64,000 bases of DNA from Chitiniphilus purpureus (GCF_025642115.1 NZ_CP106753.1:3221001-3285000), one strand, 5' to 3'. Positions 9,203 to 19,148 are shown, numbered from the stretch's first letter. Notes: generated by a model not told the origin, from the letters alone. Program-made: numbers and translations.

Positions 9203-9601
9203 TTAGGCAGTCGGCTCGAATGTCATGGCAACCGAGTTGATGCAATAGCGCTCGCCGGTTGGCGCCGGGCCATCGGGAAACACATGACCCAGATGGGCAT
9301 CGCAACGGGCACAGCGCACTTCGGTACGTACCATACCGTGGCTGTAATCCGGAACCCGGATGATCGCCCCGGGCTGTGCCTCCTCCCAGAAGCTCGGCCA
9401 GCCGCAGCCGGCATCGAACTTGGTATCGGAATGGAACAGCAAGGCTTGGCAGCAGACGCACAGATAATCACCCTGTGCATTGCGCAGGTAATGCTCGCCG
9501 GAGAACGGGCGCTCGGTGCCTGCTTGCCGGGTCACCCGATATTGTTCGGGGCTCAGCTGGGCCCGCCATTGTTCATCGCTTTTTGCAATCTTGTCGCTCA
9601 T
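9203..9601 (-). CDS. msrB: Peptide-methionine (R)-S-oxide reductase MsrB
   Basis: 132 residues. The catalytic Cys120 lies in ERYCINS; C66 in GCGWPSFW is the likely resolving cysteine; the zinc site is formed by C48/C51 (CVCC) and C97/C100 (CARC). MsrB reduces methionine-R-sulfoxide in proteins using thioredoxin. No signal peptide, so cytoplasmic. Start at ATG 9601 gives the normal family length. Confidence 0.96.
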   Translation of the reverse strand: MSDKIAKSDEQWRAQLSPEQYRVTRQAGTERPFSGEHYLRNAQGDYLCVCCQALLFHSDTKFDAGCGWPSFWEEAQPGAIIRVPDYSHGMVRTEVRCARCDAHLGHVFPDGPAPTGERYCINSVAMTFEPTA

Positions 9602-9631
9602 CCTGGCTTGCTCCATCCATGGCATGTCGTA

Positions 9632-11275
9632 TCAGATGGGGGCGCCAAGCCGCTGGCGCAATGCGCCTTCCAGCGCCGCAACAGCGGCAGGCCAATCGCC
9701 CGGGCGCGGTTGTCGGAACAGGCGCAGGCTGGGATACCACGGGCTGTCCTCGCGCGCCAGCAGCCAGCGCCAATCGGCGTCGAAGCGACTGACCAGCCAC
9801 ACCGGCCGCCCCAAGGCCCCGGCCAGGTGCGCGATCGAGGTGCAGGCGCTGATCACCAGATCGAGCCCATCCAGATAGGCGGCGGTATCGGCAAAATCGC
9901 GCCAATGGGCACTGGCGTCGTGCAGTGTGAAGCCGGCGGCCCGCGCCTGCTCGGCCTTGCCTTGCTGCAGGTTGTGCCAGGTGATGCCGGGCAGGTGGGC
10001 CAGATTGCGCAGCAAACCAAGCGGGACGGTGCGCTGGATGTTGTCGGCCTGCCCGGGATTGCCGGTCCAGCACAGCCCGATGTTCAAGCCCGTGCCGCGC
10101 ACGGCTGGCGCGCCCCCTTCCGGGGTGCGCAGATAAGGGACGGGGAAGGTGCGCAGCATCGCTTCATCGACCTGCAGCGTGGCGGCCAGGGACATGATGG
10201 GCACGCAGTGGGTGAACGTCGCCGGGTCCGGCAGGTGGTCGCAGACAGTCACCCCATCCAGACTGGCGGCCATGAGGCGTGCCATGGCCGGCGGACAGGC
10301 CAGCGTGACCGTGGCGAACCGCGCCTGCAACTGCGGTACGAAGCGGGCAAACTGCAGCAGATCGCCGTACCCCTGCTCGGAAAACACCAGCAGCCGGGCC
10401 GTCGCCGCGACCGCCTCACCGTGCCAGCGCGGCAGCGGCACGGTCGGCGGGGTCACGCCACAGGCCGCCCAGCGCGCCTCGTAGCCGATCCAACCTTCAC
10501 GCCAGCGCCCGTGCAACAGATCCAGCGTGCCCAGGGCATAGCGTGGCAGCGGCGTATCACTCAACGCCAACGCCTGCCGGTACGCCGCCCGTGCGCCCTC
10601 CCAATCCCCCAGCGCCCGCCGGCAGCCACCCAGGTTGTGCCAGGCATCGGCATGGCCGGGCGCGCGTGCGAGCACGGCTTCGAACGTGGCCAGCGCCTCG
10701 GTCATCTCGCCGTGCTGGCGTAGCAGGCAGCCCAGGTTGTACCGGCTTTCCAGATGATCCGGCGCCGCGTCGAGCGCTGCCAGGTAGTGCGCCTTGGCAG
10801 CCTCTGGCGCATTGTTGTCCCGCAGCAGATTGGCCAGGTTGTAGTGGGCCGGCGCGTAATCCGGAGCCAGTTGCAATGCACGCTCCAGCTCGGCGCGTGC
10901 TGCGGCGGTTTCGCCCAACGTGCGCAGCACATTGGCCAGGTTCAGCCGCAGCGCGGGCGACCGGGGATCGAGCGCAACCGCGCGTGCAAGCGCCGCACGT
11001 GCCGCCACAGGATCGCCCAGTCGCGCACAGGCCTGCCCCAGCGCCGCCCAGCCGTGCGCTTGCCCCGGGGACTCACGCAGCGCAGGCTCCAGCAGTGCAC
11101 GCGCCGCGGCCGATTCGCCGGCACGGGTGGCGGCGATGCCGCAGGCCAGCTGCAATGGCAGCTGCCGCGGCCAGCGGGCGAGTGCCTCGTCATAGTGCCG
11201 ATACGCAGTCATCCAGTCGCCGCCTGCCTCGGCCGCCCCCGCGCGTGCCACCGCCGGATCGTTCCGCCAGCTCAT
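9632..11275 (-). CDS. TPR-repeat protein with GT9/GT41-like glycosyltransferase domain
   Basis: 547 residues. The first two thirds are about eight tetratricopeptide repeats (for example APAHYNLANLLRDNNAPEAA, ESRYNLGCLLRQHG). The C-terminal region has a glycosyltransferase-like nucleotide-sugar fold (LVFSEQGYGDLLQFARF, LNIGLCWTGNP, IAHLAGALGRPVWLV), as in TPR proteins related to O-GlcNAc transferases and heptosyltransferases. Start at ATG 11275, with GGAGG six bases upstream; the ATG overlaps the stop of the preceding hydrolase gene (ATGA). Acceptor and donor are unknown. No signal peptide, so cytoplasmic. Confidence 0.8.
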   Translation of the reverse strand: MSWRNDPAVARAGAAEAGGDWMTAYRHYDEALARWPRQLPLQLACGIAATRAGESAAARALLEPALRESPGQAHGWAALGQACARLGDPVAARAALARAVALDPRSPALRLNLANVLRTLGETAAARAELERALQLAPDYAPAHYNLANLLRDNNAPEAAKAHYLAALDAAPDHLESRYNLGCLLRQHGEMTEALATFEAVLARAPGHADAWHNLGGCRRALGDWEGARAAYRQALALSDTPLPRYALGTLDLLHGRWREGWIGYEARWAACGVTPPTVPLPRWHGEAVAATARLLVFSEQGYGDLLQFARFVPQLQARFATVTLACPPAMARLMAASLDGVTVCDHLPDPATFTHCVPIMSLAATLQVDEAMLRTFPVPYLRTPEGGAPAVRGTGLNIGLCWTGNPGQADNIQRTVPLGLLRNLAHLPGITWHNLQQGKAEQARAAGFTLHDASAHWRDFADTAAYLDGLDLVISACTSIAHLAGALGRPVWLVSRFDADWRWLLAREDSPWYPSLRLFRQPRPGDWPAAVAALEGALRQRLGAPI

Positions 11276-12096
11276 CGTTTGCCTCCGAAATGCCGTGCCA
11301 ACCAATCGGCCACCATGCCAGCCACCTGCTCCCATCCGTCGTCCACGGTCAGCGCATGGCCGATCTGCGGACAGAACTGCGCCGGCACGCCCCAGGCCCG
11401 GGCCGTGGCCACCACATCGGCAGGACTGATGATCCTATCCTGCCCCGCTCCCACCACCAGGCAGGGCAGCGGCCGCGGCAGGCCGAACATCTGCCACGGC
11501 TGGGGCAGCATCAGCTCGGCCAGGGCCAGGGTGGATTCGGGTTGTGCGCGCGCGGCGAAGGCATCCAGCCGCGCCTGCGGCAAGGTGGTCGAGAACAGCA
11601 GTTCGCGCAGCACCCGCAGGTCGATCCGGTCCGGTGCCTCGTGCCATTGGAAGCGCGACAGCCCGGCCAAGAGATGCGGTCCGGTCAGGCCCACATAGGC
11701 CAGCGAGCCGGACAACCCGTAAGGCGGTACGCTGGCCAACAACGCCAGTCCGGCGACCTGGCTGCGGCGCGCATGGCGCTGCACCAGATAGCCGCCGAGC
11801 GAATGACCGATCAACACCGGCGCCGCCGGCAAGGCACCGGCAACGCTGGCCACGTTGTCGAGGAAGTCGTTCAGCGTAAAGTTGTCGAGCCGGTCGCGCC
11901 CTTCGCTGCCGCCGTGCCCGGCCAGGCTCAACGCATGGCAGTCGTAGCCCAGCCGCGCGAAGTACGGCAGGAAGGTCTCCTCCCAGCACCAGGCACCGGC
12001 ATAGGCGCCGTGGACGAACAACAGCGGCGGGGCGGCCCGGCGCCGGGCTGCATCGGCCGGCCGATGCAGGACTTCAAGATCGATGACATCGTTCAT
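11272..12096 (-). CDS. Alpha/beta hydrolase
   Basis: 274 residues with an alpha/beta hydrolase fold: oxyanion-loop segment LLFVHGAYAGAWCW, nucleophile S99 in GHSLGG, a late acidic residue in GAGQDRI and the catalytic histidine in QIGHALTVDDGW. Its ATG at 12096 overlaps the stop codon of the phospholipase gene (ATGA), and its own stop overlaps the next start, so the three genes are translationally coupled. The substrate is unknown; a lipid-related ester is a reasonable guess from the neighbour. Confidence 0.88.
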   Translation of the reverse strand: MNDVIDLEVLHRPADAARRRAAPPLLFVHGAYAGAWCWEETFLPYFARLGYDCHALSLAGHGGSEGRDRLDNFTLNDFLDNVASVAGALPAAPVLIGHSLGGYLVQRHARRSQVAGLALLASVPPYGLSGSLAYVGLTGPHLLAGLSRFQWHEAPDRIDLRVLRELLFSTTLPQARLDAFAARAQPESTLALAELMLPQPWQMFGLPRPLPCLVVGAGQDRIISPADVVATARAWGVPAQFCPQIGHALTVDDGWEQVAGMVADWLARHFGGKR

Positions 12097-13166
12097 CGGA
12101 CAAACCCGATGCCAAGGCGCAGGCTGTTGGTACGACGGTCGTAGCTGCGCAGGCTCTCCCCATAGCCGTCCCAATACTGCAGGTAGGCGAAGAAATCCGC
12201 GCCGAACGCCCGCAGCGGATAGGCCAGATCGACCTGCACCGACCCCTTGCCCTTGCTGCCGTAGCGTCCCAGCAGCGCGGCAGTGAGCCCCTGGCCGTCG
12301 CCGACCTTGAAATGCCAATCCACATAGCCGCGATAACCAGCGATATCTGGGTTCTCGTCCATTTCGGTCAGATAGGTGGCAAAGACCGGCGAAAAGATCA
12401 GGTGCAGATCGTCCACATCACCCCAGTTGAAGGTCGGATTGATGAACAGCTGGTTCAGATCGCGCGATTCGCTGCCGCCCTTGCCGTTCGATTCGTGCCG
12501 GAAACCATAGGCCAGATCGAAACGATCCACGTAGGGGATACGGGCAAGGTTGGCGCGCTCGTAGTAGAAGGCCGGTTTGTAGCTGGTGTCGTAGAACGGG
12601 GTGGAATCCTCGGACAGGTTCCACAGCGAGGTCTGCGAATAGGCAAAGCGCAATCCGGCCAGCCAGGGCATCCGGCGCGCCAGTGCACTGTCCGGATCGA
12701 ACAGCTGATAGCGGAAGCTGAACTGGAAGCGGGCGTCCTCGCCGTCCGGTGCCATCAGGAAATACATCGGCTCCAACGGTGCAAAGCGCGCCGCGGCATA
12801 GTTGGTGACCGCGGTGTTCTGGATCTGCACCTCCGCCGGCAGCGGCGTACCCGGTTGCAGCGGTGTCGGCACGCTGGGCGGTGTCGGCTGCACCGGCTTG
12901 CGTACCGCATAGCGCAGCAGGCGCGCGCTGTCGGGAGCAAGGGTGAACGGTGCGGCGGCCTGGGTCAGGTCGCACAGTCGCGAACCAGGGCAGAACAACG
13001 TGGTCGACGGCGTCACTGCCTCGTCCGCCCGGCCGCGATTGACATACAGCACTTCGACGGTCTGGGCCGCCGTGTCGCTGGTCATGAACACTGTTTCCAC
13101 CGCTGGCGCCACCGGGATGGCCAGCCCCAGCAGGCAGCCGGACACACTATGTATCCATCCGCGCAT
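12093..13166 (-). CDS. pldA: Outer-membrane phospholipase A (OMPLA)
   Basis: 357 residues. A signal peptide is followed by a periplasmic-looking Pro-rich region and a beta-barrel domain from about 130. The catalytic motif RHESNGKGG carries H224 and S226, matching the His-Ser pair of PldA-type phospholipase A1, a calcium-dependent outer-membrane enzyme that removes mislocalised phospholipids. The protein ends in F-V-R rather than a terminal aromatic. Start chosen at ATG 13166, six bases after AAGGGA; a GTG three bases earlier is possible. First gene of the coupled three-gene group. Confidence 0.92.
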   Translation of the reverse strand: MRGWIHSVSGCLLGLAIPVAPAVETVFMTSDTAAQTVEVLYVNRGRADEAVTPSTTLFCPGSRLCDLTQAAAPFTLAPDSARLLRYAVRKPVQPTPPSVPTPLQPGTPLPAEVQIQNTAVTNYAAARFAPLEPMYFLMAPDGEDARFQFSFRYQLFDPDSALARRMPWLAGLRFAYSQTSLWNLSEDSTPFYDTSYKPAFYYERANLARIPYVDRFDLAYGFRHESNGKGGSESRDLNQLFINPTFNWGDVDDLHLIFSPVFATYLTEMDENPDIAGYRGYVDWHFKVGDGQGLTAALLGRYGSKGKGSVQVDLAYPLRAFGADFFAYLQYWDGYGESLRSYDRRTNSLRLGIGFVR

Positions 13167-13189
13167 CACTCGTCCCTTGGCTGCAAATG

Positions 13190-13206
13190 CCGGCGATTAT
13201 CGCCGG
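13190..13206. repeat. Short palindrome between ggt and pldA
   Basis: CCGGCGAT and ATCGCCGG are separated by one T. The arms are perfect, but the loop is too short for an ideal hairpin and no T-run follows. It could be a weak terminator for ggt or a protein-binding site. Confidence 0.3.
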
Positions 13207-13326
13207 AAAGCCCTGCTTTCGCGACCAGGGGGCGAGCTTGCTCACAGCGGCGGCAGGCGCACGCAGACCGGACGGCGGCGTGCAGAACGCCAGATGGGGC
13301 GCCTGCCTGGTACGAAGCCGTGCATT

Positions 13327-15066
13327 TCAGCGCCCTTGCACCAGCGCACTGCCACCGCCGTGGCGCACCGGTTCGCTGATGGCGGTCACCGTCCCATCGG
13401 GGTTGAAGCGGATGGCATTGGCGGCGCCGATCTCGTCCGTCTCGCTCCAACGATGGCCATACGCCGCCAGCGCTTTGGCCTGGGGGCTTGCGGCATAGCC
13501 GAAACGCTTTTCCACCTGGGTCTCGTTGCCGTTACGCTGGCTCAACCGCGGCGCGGCCAGCGCATCGGCAAGGCTCATGCCCAGATCGAGGTGATTGACG
13601 ATGGTCTGCAGCACGGTGGTGATGATGGTGGAGCCCCCGGGCGAACCCAGCGTGAACGCCGGCCGGCCCTGCCGCAGCACGATGGTCGGGCTCATGCTGG
13701 AGCGCGGACGCTTGCCGGCTTCGGGCACATTGGGATGGGGGCCGGAAAAATCGAAGTCGGTCATCTCGTTGTTGAGCAGGAAGCCACGTCCCGGCACCAC
13801 GATGCCACTGCCGCCCCAGTCCTCGATGGTGAAGGTATACGCCACGACATTGCCTTCGCGATCGCTCACCGTCAGATGCGTGGTGTGGGCCGGTTCCGCC
13901 GCCAGGGCAGCCGGTTGCGGTCGCAACGGCACCGACTGGTCGTTCTGGAACAGGTAGGGATCGCCCGGCCCCACCTTGCCGGACGCTGCCGCGGCAAGAT
14001 CGATCGCCCGGGCGCGCTCAGCGGCGTAGGCCTTGGCCAGCAACCCTTCGCCGGGCACATCCACGAACTCGCCGTCGGCGACGTAGGCATTGCGGTCGGC
14101 GAACACCAGCCGCGACGTCTCCAGGTAAAGGTGCTCGGCCTGGGCGCGCGGCAGCGCCTTCAGGTCGAACTGCTCCAGGATATTGAGGGCCTCGGCGATG
14201 GCGATGCCGCCGCTTGACGGCAATGGCATGCCATAGATCTCGTAGCCGCGGTAGGTGGAGCGGATGGGCTGGCGCAGCCGCGCCTCGTAGTGCTTCAGAT
14301 CGTGCAGCGTCATCTGCGCGCTGAGCACAGCCTCACCCGGCTGCGTGGGCGGGGCGTTGACCGCCTGCACGATCTGGGCCGCCAACGGTCCTTCGTAGAA
14401 TCCGCGCACCCCCTGCCTGGCCAACAGCCGATAGGTGCCGGCCAGATCGGGATTGCGGAAATGCGTGCCGACCGGCAATGCCTTGCCATCCTTCAGGTAG
14501 AGCGCACTCGTGCTGGTGAAGCGCGCGAACTTGGCCTCATTGCGGCTATTGATGCGGTGGAAGTTCGGTCCGACGCTGAAACCGCGCTCGGCCACCTTGA
14601 TCGCCGGCTTGAGCACCTGGGCGAAATCCATGGTGCCGTACCGCGCCAGCGCGTCATGCCAGCCGCGCACCGTGCCGGGCACGCCGACCGCGACGCCGGA
14701 GGGCACCGCCGCCTCCCACGGCATCGCCTTGCCGCCTTGCTGGAATACCGCAGGATGGAAGTAGGCCGGCGCGGTCTCGCGATGATCGAGCGCGATCACG
14801 CGCTTGTCCTTGGCCAGGTAGATCAGCATGAAACCGCCGCCACCGATGCCGCAGCTGAACGGGTCGGTCACCCCCAACACGGCGGCAGCCGCCACTGCGG
14901 CATCGACCGCGTTGCCGCCCCGGTTCAGTATCTGCAACGCCGCCTGGCTTGCCGGCTCGGAAATGGTGGCGACCGCGCCACCACGCCCGGTGGCGACGGG
15001 CTGTCGCCCCCATGCGGCCACTGCCGCCATCAGCAACAATAGTCCCACTGCAGTGCGCTGCATCAT
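13327..15066 (-). CDS. ggt: Gamma-glutamyltransferase
   Basis: 579 residues with a signal peptide (MMQRTAVGLLLLMAAVAAWG), so periplasmic. This is an Ntn hydrolase that self-cleaves before T395 in HTTHLTV to give large and small subunits. Other family marks are GGNAVDAAVAAAAVLGV, PSSGG, and GSPGGSTIITTVLQ in the small subunit. It releases the gamma-glutamyl group from glutathione. The ATG at 15066 has AAGGAG six bases upstream. It lies 160 bp before pldA on the same strand. Confidence 0.95.
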   Translation of the reverse strand: MMQRTAVGLLLLMAAVAAWGRQPVATGRGGAVATISEPASQAALQILNRGGNAVDAAVAAAAVLGVTDPFSCGIGGGGFMLIYLAKDKRVIALDHRETAPAYFHPAVFQQGGKAMPWEAAVPSGVAVGVPGTVRGWHDALARYGTMDFAQVLKPAIKVAERGFSVGPNFHRINSRNEAKFARFTSTSALYLKDGKALPVGTHFRNPDLAGTYRLLARQGVRGFYEGPLAAQIVQAVNAPPTQPGEAVLSAQMTLHDLKHYEARLRQPIRSTYRGYEIYGMPLPSSGGIAIAEALNILEQFDLKALPRAQAEHLYLETSRLVFADRNAYVADGEFVDVPGEGLLAKAYAAERARAIDLAAAASGKVGPGDPYLFQNDQSVPLRPQPAALAAEPAHTTHLTVSDREGNVVAYTFTIEDWGGSGIVVPGRGFLLNNEMTDFDFSGPHPNVPEAGKRPRSSMSPTIVLRQGRPAFTLGSPGGSTIITTVLQTIVNHLDLGMSLADALAAPRLSQRNGNETQVEKRFGYAASPQAKALAAYGHRWSETDEIGAANAIRFNPDGTVTAISEPVRHGGGSALVQGR

Positions 15067-15245
15067 CAGGCTCTCCTTGGCATAGGTGCTAAGGATGCTA
15101 GCAGCTGACTGATGAAAGGCTGAATACCAAGTGACTGGACCACCCAGCCTGCCGACATCTGGCTGTCGGCTTGCCGACTATGTGGACCGGCGTAACCGCA
15201 GCGCCATGCCTGCGCGACTGCACGGCCACCCTGCCAACACCGCCG

Positions 15246-17921
15246 CTACAGCCGCTTCACCACCCACTTCAGCCCTTCGTCCTCAGGATGTGGGTGAATC
15301 TCGAAGCCCAGCCGTTTCATGAAATTGAGCATGGTCTTGTTGCTGGTGAGCACTTCGCCTTCCACGGTATCGAGATCCATGTCGCGCGCGGCGCTGAACA
15401 GCGCTTGCATCAACTGGCTGCCCAGGCCCTTGCCCTGCATGGTGTCGGCGATGACGATGGCAAATTCGCAGCTGTCGTAGTCGGGGTTGACGGTGAAGCG
15501 TGCCACTCCGAGGATGCGCTCCCCGTCGCCCTCGCCCAGGGTGCCCACCAGCGCCACCTCGCGGGCATAGTCCAGCTGCGTGAAGCGTGCCAGCATCGCC
15601 TGCGGCAGCGTCTTGAGCGTGTTCATGTAGCGGTTGTAGCGTGTCTCGTCGGACAGCTCGGCAACGAAGCGCGCCATCATCTCGGCGTCCTCCGGCCGTA
15701 CCGGGCGGATGGTGACCGGTATGCCGTTCTTCAGCTCGCGCACCTGCACCAGATGCGACGGATACGGATGGATCGCCATATGCGCATAACGACGCGTGCG
15801 CTCCGGCACCGGCGCCACCACGATGCGGGCATCGACCGCGATCACGCCCTGCTCGTCCGCCACCAGCGGATTCAGATCGAGCTGCTGCACCTGCGGCAGC
15901 TCGCACACCAGCTCCGACAGCCGCAGCAGCACGTCGGCCACCGCATCGATTTTGACCGCAGGCTGGTTGCGGAACACCTCCAGCATCTTCTTCACCCGGG
16001 TACGGCGGATCAGATTGGCGGCGAGGTACTCGTTCAGCGGCGGCAGCGCCACCGCCACATCGTTGAAGATCTCCACGGCGATGCCGCCGGCACCGAAGGT
16101 GATCACCGGACCGAAGGCGCGGTCGCGCGCCACCCCCAACATCAGTTCCCGGCCAAACCTGCGGCCATGCATCGGCTGTACCGTCAGGCCGCGCACCTTG
16201 TCGCCGAAACGCTCGCGCGCCCGGGTCAGCATGCGGTTCGCTTCGGCCGCCACGCCGACCAGGCTCTGGATGTTGAGCGTCACGCCGTCGATGTCGGTCT
16301 TGTGGGCCACCCCTTCCACATCCAGCTTGAGCGCAATCGGCAGCCCCAGCCCCATGGCGACGGTGACCGCATCGTCGGCGCTGGCGGCACGCAGCGTCGG
16401 GATCACCGGGATATGGAACGCGCGCAGGATGGCCTTGGACTCGATCTCATCGAGCACCGTGCGTCCGCTGGCCAGCACGGTGTCGATGATGATGCGCGCG
16501 GTTTCGAAGTCCGGGTTCTCCCACTCCCCGAGCGGAGCGGCGGTCTGCAACAGCAGCTGCTGGTTGTATTCCCATGCCGCCAGCGAATAGAACACCTCCA
16601 CGCCGTGCTCGGGCGCGTTGAAATGCGCGCAGTTGTGCTTGGTCAGGAGCCGGCGGCTGTCCTCCACCTTCTTGCCGCCGATCCAGGCCAGCAGGATGGG
16701 CTTGTCGGTGCTGCGGTGCAGCTCGATCATCGCCTCGGCGGTCGCCATGTGGTCGGTACCGACCTGCGGGGTGAACACCACCACCACACCGTCGACATTC
16801 GGATCAGCCAGCACCGTCTGCGTGACGCCGCGAAAACGCGCCGCCGGCGCATCGCCGAGCACGTCCACCGGATTGCAGCGCTCTGCCTGCGCAGGCAGCC
16901 AGACGGCGAGCTGGGCCATGGTGTCGGGGGTGAGCGTGGGCAACTGGATATTCAGGTCATGTGCCCGGTCCACCGCCATCATGCCGGCGCCCATGCCGTT
17001 GGTGATGATGGCCAGACGCCGCCCCCGCGTGCGATAGCCGGCGTTGACCACGCGGGCGGCGATGAAGAGCTGGTTGATGGAGCGGATGCGCAGCACCCCG
17101 GCGCGGCGCAGCGCGGCCTCGAACACGTCGTCGCGTCCGATCAGGCGCTCGCTGTGGGTGCGGCCCAACGCCAGCGTCTCGTCGTAGCGGCCCACCTTGA
17201 GCACCATCACCGGCTTAGTGCGGGCGGCGGCACGCAGTGCGGACATCAGCGTGCGCGCATCCTGCACGTCTTCCAGGTAGATCAGGATGCTGCGGGTCCT
17301 GGGGTCGGACACCAGATAGTCCAGCGTCTCGCCGACATCCACATCGGCGCCGGTGCCGAGCGACACCACGCTGGAAAAACCGACCTCGTGCGATTCGGCC
17401 CAGTCCAGGATGGCCGAAGCCACCGACGAGGACTGCGAGACCAGCGCCAGATTGCCGGCAGTGATCCTGCCCTGATAGTGCCCGGCCAGGAAATTCGAGA
17501 TCGGCCGTACCAGCCCGAACACAGTCGGGCCGAACAGCCGCAGATCGTATTGGCGGGCAAGCACGAGCAATTGGTCGAGCAAGGTGCGTGCGCGCTCGTC
17601 GGTCCCGACGAAGTCGCACGACATCAGCACCACTGCCTTGACACCCCGCCTGCCGCATTGCTCGATCAGCGCCTTGAGCGTGCGCGACGGCGTGGTGATC
17701 ACCACCAGATCCAGGGGGCCGTCGATCTCAGCCACCGATCTCACCGCCTTGATCCCCAGCACCGTGTCGCGTCGCAGGTTCACCGGAAAAAGGCGCCCCG
17801 GATAACGGCCTTCGACCAGATTGGCGAACACGGTCCTGCCTACCGCGCCCTCGGTTTCGGTGGCCCCGATCACGGCCACCGACTTGGGGTCGAACAAGGG
17901 CGTGAGGTAGTGCTGTTTCAT
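15246..17921 (-). CDS. Acyl-CoA synthetase (NDP-forming) fused to GNAT acetyltransferase, Pat/PatZ-like
   Basis: 891 residues. Order: CoA-binding Rossmann domain (FDPKSVAVIGATETEGAVGR, about 1-130), flavodoxin-like ligase domains (to about 460), ATP-grasp domain (about 480-700) and a C-terminal GNAT domain (about 725-891) with the acetyl-CoA loop QGKGLGSQL. This arrangement is that of Pat/YfiQ lysine acetyltransferases, which acetylate acetyl-CoA synthetase and other proteins; whether the ligase part is active cannot be judged here. Cytoplasmic and probably monocistronic. The next gene, ppa, is divergent. Confidence 0.93.
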   Translation of the reverse strand: MKQHYLTPLFDPKSVAVIGATETEGAVGRTVFANLVEGRYPGRLFPVNLRRDTVLGIKAVRSVAEIDGPLDLVVITTPSRTLKALIEQCGRRGVKAVVLMSCDFVGTDERARTLLDQLLVLARQYDLRLFGPTVFGLVRPISNFLAGHYQGRITAGNLALVSQSSSVASAILDWAESHEVGFSSVVSLGTGADVDVGETLDYLVSDPRTRSILIYLEDVQDARTLMSALRAAARTKPVMVLKVGRYDETLALGRTHSERLIGRDDVFEAALRRAGVLRIRSINQLFIAARVVNAGYRTRGRRLAIITNGMGAGMMAVDRAHDLNIQLPTLTPDTMAQLAVWLPAQAERCNPVDVLGDAPAARFRGVTQTVLADPNVDGVVVVFTPQVGTDHMATAEAMIELHRSTDKPILLAWIGGKKVEDSRRLLTKHNCAHFNAPEHGVEVFYSLAAWEYNQQLLLQTAAPLGEWENPDFETARIIIDTVLASGRTVLDEIESKAILRAFHIPVIPTLRAASADDAVTVAMGLGLPIALKLDVEGVAHKTDIDGVTLNIQSLVGVAAEANRMLTRARERFGDKVRGLTVQPMHGRRFGRELMLGVARDRAFGPVITFGAGGIAVEIFNDVAVALPPLNEYLAANLIRRTRVKKMLEVFRNQPAVKIDAVADVLLRLSELVCELPQVQQLDLNPLVADEQGVIAVDARIVVAPVPERTRRYAHMAIHPYPSHLVQVRELKNGIPVTIRPVRPEDAEMMARFVAELSDETRYNRYMNTLKTLPQAMLARFTQLDYAREVALVGTLGEGDGERILGVARFTVNPDYDSCEFAIVIADTMQGKGLGSQLMQALFSAARDMDLDTVEGEVLTSNKTMLNFMKRLGFEIHPHPEDEGLKWVVKRL

Positions 17922-18063
17922 GGCAGGCTCGTCGGGTGCGCGGTTGAGATGAATTGTAGCCGGCGCCTACGCCGGCTTGACGCGCCGCAGCTTGAGTTGG
18001 CGCAACAAATGTTGCCCTGGCCGTGCCCGCTGGCGCGGCGGCCACCACGCACAAGCCTTCCGA

Positions 18064-18069
18064 TATAAT
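18064..18069 (+). promoter_or_regulatory. Possible -10 element of ppa
   Basis: A perfect TATAAT 35 bp before the ppa start codon. No convincing -35 hexamer sits 16-18 bp upstream, so the promoter call rests on the -10 alone. Confidence 0.45.
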
Positions 18070-18104
18070 TGCGCCCGTTTTGCACACCCCGACAAGGACC
18101 CGAC

Positions 18105-18635
18105 ATGGACATCAGCAAGATCCCGGCTGGCAAGGACCTGCCGAACGACTTCAACGTGATCATTGAAATCCCGGCCAACGCGCCGCCGATCAAGTACGAA
18201 TTCGACAAGGAAGCCGGCGCCATCGTGGTCGACCGTTTCGTCGGCACATCGATGTCCTATCCGATGAACTACGGCTTTGTGCCGCATACGCTGTCGCTTG
18301 ATGGCGACCCGGTGGATGTGCTGGTGCACACCCCGTTCGCGCTGGCCCCCGGCATGGTGATCAAGTGCCGCGCCATCGGCGTGCTGGGCATGGAAGACGA
18401 GGCCGGCCAGGACGCCAAGGTGATCGCTGTGCCGGTGGAAAAGATCTGCCCGATGTACAAGCACATCCAGAAGCTCGAGGACCTGCCCGAGTTGCTGCTG
18501 GCGCAGATCCAGCATTACTTCGAGCACTACAAGGACCTGGAAAAGGGCAAGTGGGTCAAGGTGACCGGCTGGGGCGACAAGGCCGCCGCCGAGGCCGAGA
18601 TCGTCGCCAGCTACCAGCGTGCCCAGCAAGGCTGA
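18105..18635 (+). CDS. ppa: Inorganic pyrophosphatase (family I)
   Basis: 176 residues. The family signature DGDPVDVLV and the downstream metal-binding aspartates are present, along with YGFVPHT and the Lys-rich C-terminal helix. It hydrolyses PPi to phosphate in the cytoplasm, pulling biosynthetic reactions forward. Start at ATG 18105, with AAGGA six bases upstream; this gives the usual bacterial length. It is followed 14 bp later by a strong terminator, so it is single-gene. Confidence 0.97.
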   Translation: MDISKIPAGKDLPNDFNVIIEIPANAPPIKYEFDKEAGAIVVDRFVGTSMSYPMNYGFVPHTLSLDGDPVDVLVHTPFALAPGMVIKCRAIGVLGMEDEAGQDAKVIAVPVEKICPMYKHIQKLEDLPELLLAQIQHYFEHYKDLEKGKWVKVTGWGDKAAAEAEIVASYQRAQQG

Positions 18636-18649
18636 TCCGGCCTTCCAGG

Positions 18650-18677
18650 AAAAACCCGCCGATGAGGCGGGTTTTTA
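18650..18677. terminator. Intrinsic terminator after ppa
   Basis: AAAAACCCGCC and GGCGGGTTTTT flank a GATGA loop. With A-run and T-run on opposite sides it can serve both ppa and the convergent minus-strand gene ending at 18696. Confidence 0.88.
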
Positions 18678-18695
18678 CTTTGGGACACACCGCCG

Positions 18696-19148
18696 CTAGG
18701 GCGCTGGCCGGGAGGCATCGTCGCGCGTGGCGGCCTCCGACGCGGCCCCGGCGAAAAGCTCGGGGCAACTGACCGCCACCTCGCCGCGGTCCACGGTCAG
18801 TTGCCCGGTGCCGAATTCACCCTGATAGCTGCCCGACAGGTGCTTCGCATCACCCTGCAGCGTGATCCTTGTCTTCTGCGACGGCGAGAAGCTGAGCTGC
18901 CAGCCCTCCTTGTGCCGCCGCCCCTCGATCACCACCGGCACCAGCCCCTTGCAGATCACGCCGAAGCGGCCGTGGGCGGTGAATGCGCCGGCCCGCTCGG
19001 TCAGCAGCGTATCGATCAGCAAGGCGCGCGCGCGCCGGTCATGATGCAGCTTGGCCCAGTAGTTGCCGACGAAATCGGCCGGCAATACCGGCTGCGCCGA
19101 TGCAACGCCGGCCAACAGGGCCAGCGCACCCATGATGTAACGTGTCAT
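18696..19148 (-). CDS. Secreted hypothetical protein
   Basis: 150 residues. The N-terminus MTRYIMGALALLAGVASA looks like a signal peptide with cleavage after ASA, so the mature protein is probably periplasmic. The rest predicts a small beta-rich fold (WQLSFSPSQKTRITLQG, SGSYQGEFGTGQLTVDRG) and two cysteines. Start at ATG 19148 is supported by AGGAGG six bases upstream. The family is not recognised. It is divergent from the GumN-like gene 121 bp away. Confidence 0.75.
   Translation of the reverse strand: MTRYIMGALALLAGVASAQPVLPADFVGNYWAKLHHDRRARALLIDTLLTERAGAFTAHGRFGVICKGLVPVVIEGRRHKEGWQLSFSPSQKTRITLQGDAKHLSGSYQGEFGTGQLTVDRGEVAVSCPELFAGAASEAATRDDASRPAP

Noticed and set aside
15171..18068. 965-codon plus-strand ORF opposite the Pat-like gene
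   Set aside because: Shadow frame created by high GC codon bias; the minus strand encodes a clear two-domain enzyme.
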